NCBI GenBank assembly: GCA_036873755.1
Contig: JAVTVY010016113.1
Coordinates: 1 to 64,000, forward strand
Length of the DNA stretch: 64,000 nt
Origin: Hanleya hanleyi
Lineage: Eukaryota; Mollusca; Polyplacophora; Lepidopleurida; Hanleyidae
Direction: 5' to 3'
Shown here: positions 10,684 through 20,879 of the stretch, piece by piece
How the letters are laid out: the number at the start of each line of letters is the position of its first letter
Numbering within the stretch: the first letter of the stretch is position 1
Notes under the pieces: generated by a model
What the model saw: only the letters and a program-made list of their open reading frames with translations
Database searches by the model: none
What the model was told of the DNA's origin: nothing
Position numbers and translations under genes: made by a program

Positions 10684-11071
10684 ATGTCGTCACCAATGCA
10701 CTGATAGATACCGTAACATATTGCAATTGATCTACAAGTTGATGGTTAAATTCTGCTCTGTGAACACCTGTACTTGGAATGGAAAACAACATGGTGTTTG
10801 GTATTTCAATTTATATTTTGTGAATAAACATGAAGACAGATGGAAAAAATTGGACAAGAGCAGCCAGCAGTGCTTGTGATATACAGGCACGAGCATACGA
10901 GAATTGTAAACATACCCATAGCGGCTCTCAAAGCTTGTGTATGTTGTGATCGGGATAATAAAATTGGCAATATGCAATATACATGTTGTTTTTGATGATG
11001 TCTCTTGGTTGTCCTTGCATTGAATTAAAGTGTCTGAGCATACTATCGTGATGAGAGAAGGTTTTCTGACA

Positions 11072-11084
11072 GAAACACACACAC

Positions 11085-11120
<36 letters not shown>

Positions 11121-11145
11121 GCACACACACACACACACACACACA
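11072..11145. repeat. (CA)n microsatellite
   Basis: About 74 bp of CACA with CGCG interruptions. It is the palindromic counterpart of 8574-8622. Confidence 0.9.
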
Positions 11146-11322
11146 TGTAGCCAGTCTGACTCTTTTCCACGAGCGTTGCCCAACTTACACGGACCATTAC
11201 TACCAGAGCACCGCCGAAACTGCTCTTTCTCTACTACTACCCGACTGCACATGTGTAGAATGCTGCGACTTAGACTCTCTCCCATGAGCGTTGCCCAACT
11301 CACACGGCTGTAAAATGGTACG

Positions 11323-11410
11323 TGTCAGGAGTGGGTTTCGAACCCACGCTCGCGTGTGCAGATGAGTATACCCATACCCTGGGGAAGACAATTTCATAGA
11401 TCTTGAGACT
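11323..11410 (-). pseudogene. tRNA-Leu(CAA) pseudogene, 5' half lost
   Basis: The minus strand keeps CTCAAG, the intron, the variable arm, the GGGTTCGAAACCC B box and an intact 3' acceptor strand. The D-arm and 5' acceptor strand are replaced by unrelated bases. It mirrors 8242-8357, which has the opposite defect (good 5' end, bad 3' end). Confidence 0.75.
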
Positions 11411-11470
11411 TATCGTGGTCATAATGATTCATATATACTTATATATTTGTACAGTGGTTAAAAAGGTGTG

Positions 11471-11556
11471 TGTCAGGAGTGGGATTTAAACCCACGTCCC
11501 CACATATGTGGACCAGCACTTAAGACTGGCGCCTTAGACCACTCGGCTATCCTGAC
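11471..11556 (-). tRNA. tRNA-Leu(UAA)
   Basis: An 86-nt tRNA without an intron: acceptor GTCAGGA/TCCTGAC, D-loop GAGTGGTC, anticodon loop CTTAAGT (anticodon TAA), long variable arm, discriminator A. The T loop reads TTTAAAT instead of TTCGAAT, so the usual C56 is lost. It is the best-preserved tRNA of the four in E2 but may still be weak. Confidence 0.7.
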
Positions 11557-11788
11557 CAATGATGGTTATGATGGACATAATGAGGTATATATAGTTCTAC
11601 ATTTTGTTACAAGCTTTTACATGTTACGGTGTGCCTTATGGCGGCACCGATTGGTTACTTCCCCAGCCCGCAAATCTTTATGGAGTATAGGGCTAGATAT
11701 GTCACAAGTGCGCACCCGAGTGTACAGGACAGCGATGCGCTGATTGGTGGGAAGAACAATGTAGGAGAGTTCTTATGGGCTGCGGGCT

Positions 11789-11795
11789 TATAAAA
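11789..11795 (+). promoter_or_regulatory. TATA box of family B copy 4
   Basis: TATAAAA, followed at the expected distance by the GGTAGGTGGGAATGTTCAGC leader shared with copies 1 and 2. Confidence 0.6.
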
Positions 11796-11841
11796 TTAGC
11801 GGTAGGTGGGAATGTTCAGCATTTTCTGACACGCAGCCCAC

Positions 11842-12792
11842 ATGTCTGTTGTTCGACCTGACTGAAGCCATTTACTCGCCTACAAGATCTGCGACGGCAC
11901 GAGCCCTCCATCCACAACGGCGTACGGTATACTTGTATAACCTGCGCACGGTCGTTTAATCGGGAAGATGCTTTACGGCGCCACAAACGCTCAGTCCACG
12001 AGGGCGCGGCGGAACAATGTACTGCTTGTGGTCCACTCTTTAAACGGCCCAATCAGTTAAAAGGGCATCAGCTTTTGATTCATGGTCCGTCATCACGGCA
12101 TGGGCGACCACTTCCCACTGGAGAGGAGCCCTGGAAGGTCAGTCCCACTGAAGAGGATCCCAAGGAAATGAAACGTACGGAGACACCACTCACCCAACAT
12201 TTGCCGAGCACGGAGCTCATGTTCGCTTTGCTTGTATCTACAGTCGAGGAGGGCCTAGATATCCAGCCGGACCCCGGTGATACGGTTCCACATACGCCTT
12301 ACGACATGGACCATTTCCTGGAAGATCCAGTGGATGCCCCCAGTGATCTCGTACTGGACACCCGTCCATTAAGTGACATCTACAGGGAACATTGGTTCAT
12401 GATCCGTAGATGCTTCCACCGTCATCGCCCGCTACTAGACATCTACAATTTCCGGTTAGAGGACCTGTCCCGGCTCTATAAGTACGTGGAAGCCATCTTC
12501 AACGGATCAAACTACGGCCTTCAAGTTGAATCTGGGGGTTGGTTATATGCTGCAGCATAAGGAGACAGACCAAGTCCGATACTTTTACCCGAGCAGTAAC
12601 ATCTGGGTATTTGACCAACCGTTATCCATGACGGATCGGGCGTCGCTAGAGCCCGTGCTGGACCAAGTGGACCAATTGTATGTCTTGGAATGGGCCCAAC
12701 AACAACAACGCTTCAACACCCAATGGATCGTAGAGAGGGTGACCAATGTCACGTTTTTCGTTACCAAGCTGACCGACCACCCTATCAGATGA
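11842..12792 (+). pseudogene. Family B gene copy 4 (most complete copy of E2)
   Basis: Three C2H2 fingers can be read in order on the plus strand. Finger 1 has its second Cys codon turned into TGA. Finger 2 is complete (YTCITC...LRRHKRSVH) and so is finger 3 (QCTACGPLFKR...HQLLIH). The start codon is lost. A spacer with PTEED and DIQPDP motifs follows, then the conserved domain (FHRHRPLLDIYNFRLEDL). A frameshift near 12500-12530 moves the rest (RYFYPSSN, LEWAQQQ, VTNVTFFVTKLTDHPI) into another frame, ending at 12792. The domain resembles ORFs I associate with invertebrate Polintons; I know no assigned function. Confidence 0.78.
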
Positions 12793-12814
12793 ATGTATTC
12801 ACCCATTCGCTGAT

Positions 12815-12892
12815 AGATACTCAGAATGCGCAGACAACTATTTGAGGATATTTTGCCTCAACGGTATCCTGGCCTGCCCGACGACGATTAGA
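12815..12892 (+). pseudogene. Family A gene 3' tail fused behind family B copy 4
   Basis: The last ~25 codons of a family A gene (RMRRQLFEDILPQRYPGLPDDD) and its stop follow family B copy 4 after about 25 bp. The family A 3' module comes next. The rest of the A gene is absent, so a deletion has joined an A tail to a B gene. Confidence 0.7.
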
Positions 12893-13159
12893 ACAAACGG
12901 ATCAGAGCGAACATAGCCGAAGATGGAACTTTCTGAAATGGCGACTTCTGATTGTACAAGAGCAGCCGAGAATACATCTAACGGGCAAGAACGAATATGA
13001 CAGATGCAGCGCCAAATGGCGGCCTCTGACTGGACAAGAGGCGACTTGTATTGTAAGCATACCCAACGCGGCTGCCCCTGCTTGGGTATGATGTACTGGA
13101 GGGATAATAAAATGATTGACCTGGCATCCTTGTTGTTGTTGTTCTCTCACCGGTCTACC

Positions 13160-13315
13160 TCATTGGCGTTAAGGCGTAACGACAGGCGTTGACGGGCGTC
13201 AGCGCATTTCGATGAATTAGTGTGAATTTCATGGAATATCTAGAAAATCAGAGCTTCAGGGCTAATTCACCAGGGCATCGAGCATCAAGCTTGGCGTTGG
13301 CAGGCGTTGATACAA
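13160..13315 (+). repeat. GGCGTTA-type cluster (E2 right)
   Basis: GGCGTTAAGGCGTAACGACAGGCG, the ATTTCGATGAATTAGTGT block, then GGCGTTGGCAGGCGTTG. It mirrors 6575-6740. Confidence 0.7.
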
Positions 13316-13319
13316 GGTG

Positions 13320-14940
13320 ACACCTCACACGACGTATTCGGCTCACGGATGGTCCATCTCTATCCCAAACACCTCCCTTTATCCCAAACTGCCCACTCTG
13401 GCTACTACTCCTACTGATGACGTCATCGATGACGTCACAGATGACATGGACATCCCTCAAGTCGTGGTCTATACCACGAGAGCTACACTTTTGACACCTC
13501 ACACGGTCCATTTGGACCAGGGATGATCCCTCTCTTCTCTAAACACCTTCTTTCATACCCCCCAAATACCCACTTTACTTACTACACCCCAACTGCGCAT
13601 GCGCAGATTGACGAAACTTCCAAAGCAAAACACGCCATTCTGACACTGATATCTCATACGGTCCATTTGGACCACGTGTGGTCCCTCAATCACCCAACAG
13701 ACCTCCACGAACCCCCCAAAATGCCTGCTTTCTATTCTACGAACAGACTGCGCATGCGCAGAATGATGAAAACGGACGATAAACGGACGATGATGAAGTC
13801 GGATGCTCCTTCGCGAATGCTACACATTGATACCTCACTCGACCCAATCTGACCAATGGAGGCTCATCACGTCCCCAAAAATACCCATTCCCTTGCCCTT
13901 TTCCCACAATTTCCTGTCTGCGCACGCGCAGAATGACGTCAATTCTGCGGCATCCCCATCCTGTTTGATGCTCCTTCACGAGTGCTACACATTGATACCT
14001 CCCTCGGCCCAATCGGACCAATATTGACCCACCTCGACCCAACACGTCTATTTCCATACACTTCGCACCCATCTCGTCGGATGCTCCCTCGCGTGTGCTT
14101 TACATTGATATCTAACTCGACCCTATTGGACCATTAGGGGCCCACCTCGGTCCCAAGACGTCTATTTCCATACACTTTGTCTACTGTGCATGCTCAGAAT
14201 GACGTCAGTCCCACGTCACACCCATCCCGTCGGATGCTGCCTCACGTATGCTTCACATTGACACCTCACTCCACCCAATCGGGCCAATAGTGGCCCATCT
14301 CAGCACCAAACACCTTCCTTCACATCTCCCAAAATACCCTCTTTACTTACTACACCGAACTGTGCATGCGCAGATTGACGCGACTTCCAAAACAAAACAC
14401 GCCAGTCTGTCTCTACCCCACGAGAGCTTCACACTGATACCCCATACGGTCCATTTGGACCAGGGTGGTCCTTCAATCACTCAACAGACCTCCACGAACA
14501 CACAAAATGCCTGCTTTCTATACTACGACCAGACTGCGCATGCGCAGAATGACGAAAACGGATGACACATTAGTCCAGTCGGATGATCCTTCACGAATGC
14601 TACACATTCATACCTCACTCGACCCAATCGGACCACCGGAGGTCCATATCGGCTCCCAAAACACCCCTTCCCTTGGCCTTTTCCCACAATTCCATATCTG
14701 GGCATGCGCAGAATGACGTCAGTTTCACCCGGCCGGATCCTCCTTCACGAGTGCTAGACATTGACACCTCACTCGACCCAATCGCACCATTAGTGGCCCA
14801 TCTCGGCCCAAAACGTCTATTTTCATACGCTTTGTCTACTGCTCATGCGCAGAATGACGTTAATTCCACGTCACACCCATCCCGTCAGATACTCCTTCAC
14901 GTATGCTTCACGTTGATACCTCACTCGACCTAATCGAACC
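13320..14940 (+). repeat. ~150-bp repeat array, forward (E2 right)
   Basis: About ten diverged units, several with a full TGCGCATGCGCA palindrome and AGAATGACGTCA-type sites. The unit core is TTCACGAATGCTACACATTG...ACCTCACTCGACCCAATCGGACCA. It is longer than the left-arm array. Confidence 0.8.
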
Positions 14941-15354
14941 ACTAGCCACTAACCGCTACTTGCCCAGTGCGCATGCGCCCAGTGACTTTTCCAAAAAAAT
15001 TCAACCAGTGGCTTTGCGACCCCTATCATCGTGTTCTACGTGGTGAGAGTCGAAAAAAAAAAAGATCCCGCAACCCATACCGCAAATGACCATGCGTGGG
15101 TTTCCCAGTGAGACAAACATTGTCCACTGCGCCGGAATGGGTCTATACCATAGCCGTATATAGATCTGCTATGTCGGGAGATATCACACTTGTTCACTTC
15201 ACTGGAAGTGACCTTTGACCCGGAAGTAACCTTTGACCCGGAAGTGACCTTTGACCCGATGTGACGTCATCTTTGACGTCACCTGCCACGTCATGCAACA
15301 GCCACAATTTTTGAGCCACATTTTTGCGCGGGAATTTAACGGCTTACTACTACT

Positions 15355-15832
15355 GATATTCCAAAGACGAGACGCGAATGGTAGGTCCCGACACAGAAAT
15401 GGCATCGTTAGCATATTCTCGTGTTATCGTGCATGCCATCACTTTTGTTGATGCCGCCATTAGCCTTTCGCGTCCCATATTCTCGCGTTCGCGTCCCGCG
15501 TTTAACGACCTTTCAATAGACGAGCTTGCGAGAGGGCGAGAACACGCGAATGATAGTCGCGGCACGCAAATGGCAGGTCGCAACACGTGAATGGCACCGT
15601 TAGCGCCTTCTCATGTTCTCGGAACGCCACCTTTCCAATGCCCACTACCGTTTGATGGACTTCTGATATTAGGAAAGGCCGTTTTGGTGGTTTGTGACAT
15701 GGGAGATTGTAGTTAAGACTGGTGACGGCGGTTGGAAATGCACGATTCTTCGATTCCAGAGAAAGTTGCTGTATTTTATTCACTTATCTGACCTGTAAAT
15801 CATTACTTTAAGATATAATTTATCCATAATAG
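15355..15832. other. Host intron/upstream sequence before receptor exon
   Basis: Between the E2 end and the first receptor exon I see no gene. Imperfect repeats of CGAATGGYAGGTCSCGACAC occur around 15370-15600. Confidence 0.5.
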
Positions 15833-15999
15833 GTGCCGGCTCTTCCAATACGACACGGAATATCATCGATGGTGAGACCAGGCTGTTCCGATTCTTATTG
15901 GACGACTCGGGCTATGAGAAACATGTTCGACCTGGAGGAATCAATCGAACCAGAGTTCACGTCAACATATCAATGAGTCTGATTAAAATCGTTGATGTG
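15833..15999 (+). CDS. Nicotinic acetylcholine receptor alpha subunit, exon encoding N-terminal extracellular domain
   Basis: The AG acceptor at 15831-15832 and GT donor at 16000 bound 167 bp. Read from the third base, it encodes the N-terminal helix and first strands of the ligand-binding domain (ETRLFRFLLDDSGYEKHVRP, then NRTRVHVNISMSLIKIVDV). This matches the usual first mature exon of Cys-loop receptors. NRT and NIS are potential N-glycosylation sites. The exon starts with two bases of a split codon and ends in phase 0, fitting the next exon. The signal-peptide exon is upstream and not identified. The product forms or joins a pentameric acetylcholine-gated cation channel in the plasma membrane. 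Confidence 0.88.
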
Positions 16000-17012
16000 G
16001 TAAGTCATCGTAGGCTACTATGTGCTTCGGTAAAACCCGTCCTTCGAACGGGGAATAGTCTTTCTTGATTCTCTCTTACCTTCTGGGTAATCTCATACAC
16101 AACATATAATTCCTCATATTATTTCAAAAATAATAGATCCGTTCCCACTTTGTGTATTATTTTACAAGACCTTCAATAAGATCCCTTGTTGGAACGTTTG
16201 ATTGTTTAAATTACATGTAACACCAAGCCCGTGAGCTGGTTTCGAAATGGGCGGGGTGCGAATTGATCGCAGTGGCAGTGGAACTCGCAATGCGAGCGCC
16301 GAAGGCGCGAAGCCCTTCTAGGAAGTCCAAAATGCCCCCTCCCATCTTCCCACCCCCTTAATAATTAGACGTGAAATTGCGCGTTCTGGTGCATTTTGAC
16401 AGCTTGTTTCTCACTACCGAAAATTATATTTTTTAGAATGAGCTAAATACGTGTTTTTAAAGTGGAACGTAGACATACGGTATACCTTTCACGGTTCCTC
16501 CTGGGATTATTAAAATCTGGATACAGTAAAGTTAAATTTTGCACAGAATGTTTCTGACTTCGAAAAACTTTGTAGAGCTAGGTATGTGTATTAAGAAACC
16601 TGAAGCGTAATTCTTTTTCTTCCTCCTATGGGGTACATGTATTATTCAATGCGAGCGCCGAAGGCGCGAAGCCGTGCTACGCGGGTATGCTCCCCTCGAC
16701 CTGTTTTGAAAATCTTTAAAAGAAATAGCGCACTTTTTTCTGGTGCATTTTGACAGCATATGTCCGACTTTCGAGAACTGCATCTGTTAGACTGCAGTAA
16801 AAAATAGAATTTGTTTTGAAAACAAACATCATTTCCTGTTTCTTTTTGGTGTGAAATGGTGTATTCTGTGCATTATGGCGGAATGGTTTTGACTTCGAAG
16901 AACTTTTGAGGGTGTAAATGTACAGGTATAGAAATATACCTTAAGTGGAACTCGCTTTCTTCCACCTAACCGTGTCCGAAGCCTTTCTCCTCCCGAGATT
17001 TTTTCAAACCTA
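16000..17012. other. Host intron with duplicated repeat
   Basis: Two related copies start with AATGCGAGCGCCGAAGGCG (about 16288 and 16651). Each continues into a CTGGTGCATTTTGACAGC segment. They look like a dispersed intronic repeat present as a tandem pair. No coding sequence seen. Confidence 0.5.
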
Positions 17013-17519
17013 AGTAGTATATAATAGCTAATTTCCTTAGCATTGAGGTTGAGGGTGATGACGTCATGTGGCGTGACGTGGCGATGACGTCATAGATGAC
17101 CACAGAAGGTCACTTCCGGGTCAAAGATCGAATAACAGAGGTCACTTCCGGTCACAAAACAGCGCAGCAAGTGTTATCCGCACCTACATAAGACGCCAGT
17201 GACTTTCAATTTTAATATCCGGGGGATGCATGTTTGGGGTAGGGATATTGAGATGGTCATTTTTTTTCTTGTGGATTTTACTATGGGGTGTGGCACCTTG
17301 TTTTCTTTGTCTCACGATGTAGAGCACGACGAGAGGGGCCTCGAGGCCATGGGCTGAATTTCGATGAAAACTTCACCAGGTGAACATGTTAGATCCATTC
17401 CAGTGGACAATGTTGTCCCAATGGGGAACCCAGTCATGAACATTTCTCTATCTCAAGATGCAGGTCATGCCTTGAATTATGTTGAAAAGTTCTGATGACG
17501 CATGCGCAGAAGGCAGGCA

Positions 17520-17935
17520 GTTCGAGGTAGACGTTTTGAGTCTAGGTTGACCCATAGTGGTCCGATTGGCTCGTGTGAGGTTTCATAGTGAAGTACTCGT
17601 AGTCCAACTGCATGGGTGCGTGATAGGAATACCGTCCATCTGCGCATACACACTAGGAAAAGGGTTTTTGGATGAACATTTTGGTGTCGAGATGGACCAA
17701 TAGTGATCTGATTGGGCCCTGAGAGGTGTCATAGTGAAGCATTCGTGGGGGACTATCCGACTGGGCTAGTGTGTCGTTCGTTTTATACATTCCGCGCATG
17801 CACAGGCAGGGAATTGTGGGAAAAGGGCACTGGAATGGACCTTTTGGGGTCGAAGTGGGCCCATAGTGGGCGTACTGACTGGGATATGGAGTGTATGTAT
17901 ATGAAGAGCTCCTCCAGGCCGATCAAGTCATGGGT
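17520..17935 (-). repeat. ~150-bp repeat array, reverse (E3)
   Basis: Two to three units with GTAGACGTTTTGAGTC, GTGGTCCGATTGG and CGCATGCACAGG cores. Confidence 0.7.
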
Positions 17936-18124
17936 GGGTGCATGTTTTCACCAAAAAAACAAACACCTGGTGAGTCATTGAAATGGGAATGTTGTTGCTG
18001 TTGAGATAGAGTAGTCTGTCAATATCGGGGAAGTAAAATTCAAGCGAAGTAATCCAGTTTCCCCTTAGTAGTAGAGAAAACAGATACCCAGTATATTTGC
18101 CCTGTGACCTTTGTGGAGAGTTTT

Positions 18125-18260
18125 ACAGTAACGCCTTAACGACCGATCTGAACGCCTTAACGCCCTGTCTTAACACCTTAACGCCTTATCGTAACACCTT
18201 ATCGTAACGCCTTAACGCCTTATGTAACGCCTTATCCTAACGCCTTAACGCCCTAGCATA
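18125..18260 (-). repeat. GGCGTTA-type cluster, reverse (E3)
   Basis: About fourteen copies of AACGCCTTA or close variants in 135 bp, the densest stretch of this motif in the window. No gene of family A or B follows; only a 3' module remains at 18650-18870. Confidence 0.8.
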
Positions 18261-19189
18261 CCAGTGATTTATGTTTTGCGTGAGTTTGTACCATGCTATT
18301 ATATAATACTAACGCATCGACAAGGTGTATGTATCAATTCATTCATACCAGGGAATAAAACATGGTGGTCCCCGATGATGTCATCGCTCTACATTGTACG
18401 GGGCATTTTCTGAAAAAAAAACCCTGTCTCTATTTATAGATCACTTGGCGGTAGTAAAGAAAGCGAAGTTTCGGAGGTGTAAAATAGCTTTGGGAGAGAT
18501 GAGGGTCTTGTTTCATCCGACTACCTGGTAGAGTTAACTGTGTGTGCGTGTGTGGAAAAGGAGGAGGAAGAGGAGGGGGGGGGGAGGAATGGGGTTAACG
18601 CCCTAACGCCCTCTATAGCTTATCCATTACGGCTTAATGCCATGATGCAGACAGTTGAGAGAAAGACAGATAAATACGATCACCAGTTTTCATATAGTTT
18701 ATTATCCCCTCCATCACACCATATCCACGCTGGGAGAGCCGCATTGGGCATGTTTACAATTCTCGTAGGCCCTTGTCCAATCAGAAACCCCCATTGGCGC
18801 TGCATCTGTCATATTCTTTCTTGCCTCGTCTCCCTCAAAGGCTCTTTTGCACCTCTGAAACTCCCCTTTCTCTGCTACCCCCAAGTGATCTATAAATAGA
18901 ACAGCGTTTTCGCCAAAAAATTCCCGAAAAATTACCTGACATAAAGAGCGATGACCTACAAAACAGGTCGATACTTCATGTAAGAAAGCACGAGAGGAGC
19001 ATATCTTCCACAATCATGTTAAGGGCTTGTCCTCAAAACTATTACTCTATTCCCAGCAGCAGCATAATACAAGCTAGTAATATTAAGGATTTAATTCGCA
19101 AGGTGTTGTCTTTTAAATCAGCAATTTGCAATGGCACAATGGGAAATCCAATCAATTGATGGTTAAAATTTGTAATCACATACTCTATT

Positions 19190-20840
19190 CTCGCCACGGC
19201 AGAATGCATTGAGAGAATAAGGACAATTCCATAACATATTTCTTCAGAACGGCACTTTCCACCGTCAGAATGAAAATTAAACATGTGGAGGACTTAATTT
19301 GTCTCACGAATATTGTTTTTCTCTGTACGGCAGAATGCAAGGACACAATGGACAATTTAATATCACTTTCAAGCGGCAGTTTCAAAAGTCGAAATGAAAA
19401 CCGTCTTTCTTCAGAGCGTCACTTTTCTGCGTCACAATGAACCAAATCGTGTTTACAATTCTCGTAGGCTCTTGTCCAATCAGAAACCCCCATTGGCGCT
19501 GCATTTGTCATATTCTTTTTAGTTTCTCATAACAAATATTACTTATATTTCGTACGGCAGAATGCAACGGCACATTGGACATCTTTCTTCCAACCGGCAG
19601 TTTGGAACGTCACAATGAAAGCTGTCATTCTTCAGAGCGTCACTTTGCAGCATCACAATGAACCCAGTGTGCTTACGGTTTAATTTCTGATCACAGCTAT
19701 TACCATTCTTATTTTACGTAGGGGGGCCTACAGCAGAATGCAACGACACAATGGAAAATTTAAGATACACTTCATTGAAAACGTCAGTATGTAACGGCAC
19801 AAAGAGGACCATCTTTCTTGTGAGTGGCACTGAACAATGAAATCCAATCATGAAAATGTTAAAGGCTTAATGTCTCATCACAAATATTATGTATTTCTGC
19901 ATGGCAGAATGCAATGGCTCAATGGATAATCTAATATATTCTTTCTTCCAAACGTCAGTTTCCAGCGTCACAATCAAATCGTTTTTGTCCGCAGAGTGGC
20001 AGTTTGCAGCGTCACAATGAAGCTGATTGCGTTTATGGTTTCATTTCTCACCACAAATGTTACTTCTTTATCGTACAGCAGAATGAAATGGACAGTTTAA
20101 TATTGCCTTTCTTCAAAGCGGCAGTATGCAACGGCACAATGGAGACCATAATTCTTCAGAGCGGCACTTTGAGACGTCACAATAAAATCCGGTCATATTA
20201 AGGCCTTAATTTCTCACCACTAATTTTACTTTTTCTCCATAAGGCAGAATGCAACGGCACAATGGGCAATTTGGTATTGTGTTTCTCTCAAGTGGCAGTT
20301 TACAACGTGAGTCACAATGAAGACGTTCTTCAGAGCAGAAGTTGATGCTAGGTCGACATCGAGTCTTATAGACTGGTCTTTTGTGTTAAATGCCGTCATT
20401 TTCATCTGACGACGATACCGGTCACCAATCCCCAGTGTACGAGTTGCCACAGCGAAACAACTCACCAATTACCAATATACGAGTTGTCAGAGCATTTCCA
20501 TAATAGCTCTCTAGATTTGTATCTAATATCGCTTATGCCGGTGCTAAGGGCCGTGTGGTCATATCATCCAAGTTGCCACACGAACAGGTACAAAAAAAGC
20601 GTACCTGAGATACAAAACATATCACGAATCTTTAGATTCTTAGTATGTGCTTTAGAATAGGTTACCCGGAAGACTATACTGTGAAGTCATGTGGCTCTGT
20701 CACTATGTCGGCACCTCTTCCCACTTTCCTTATATGTGTTGTAAATTTGCAGCGTCACAGTGAACCCAATTGTTACAGTTTACGGTTTAATTTCTCATCA
20801 CAAACATTACTTTTTCTCTGTACAGCAGAATAAAATGGCA
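19190..20840. repeat. ~174-bp diverged tandem repeats
   Basis: Units start with GGCAGAATGCAACGGCACAATGG and include GCGGCAGTTTGCAACGTCACAATGAA-type and TTTCTCATCACAAATATTAC-type segments. Starts near 19557, 19733, 19907, 20080 and 20243 give a spacing of about 163-176 bp. A copy of the family A 3' module segment (CTCGTAGGCTCTTGTCCAATCAG) is embedded at about 19455. Confidence 0.7.
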
Positions 20841-20879
20841 CAACTTGGGACAGCTCAAGATTGGTTTTGACACTGCACC

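Larger units (their letters stand above)
5345..15354. mobile_element. Polinton E2, ~10-kb imperfect palindrome
   Basis: The two ends match in inverted orientation: AGTAGTAGGAAGCC on the left and AGTAGTAGTAAGCC on the right in reverse complement, both followed by AAATTCC. Going inwards, both arms hold the same modules in mirror order: terminal TGACGTGGCA...TGACCT segment, ~150-bp array, GGCGTTA cluster, family A 3' module, a family B gene, tRNA-Leu genes, a (GT)n tract, a 3' module and a second family B gene. The axis lies near 10.1 kb. The flanking six bases (CTCGAC left, GATATT right) do not match, so the palindrome may have formed by rearrangement or recombination rather than by a simple insertion. 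Confidence 0.72.
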
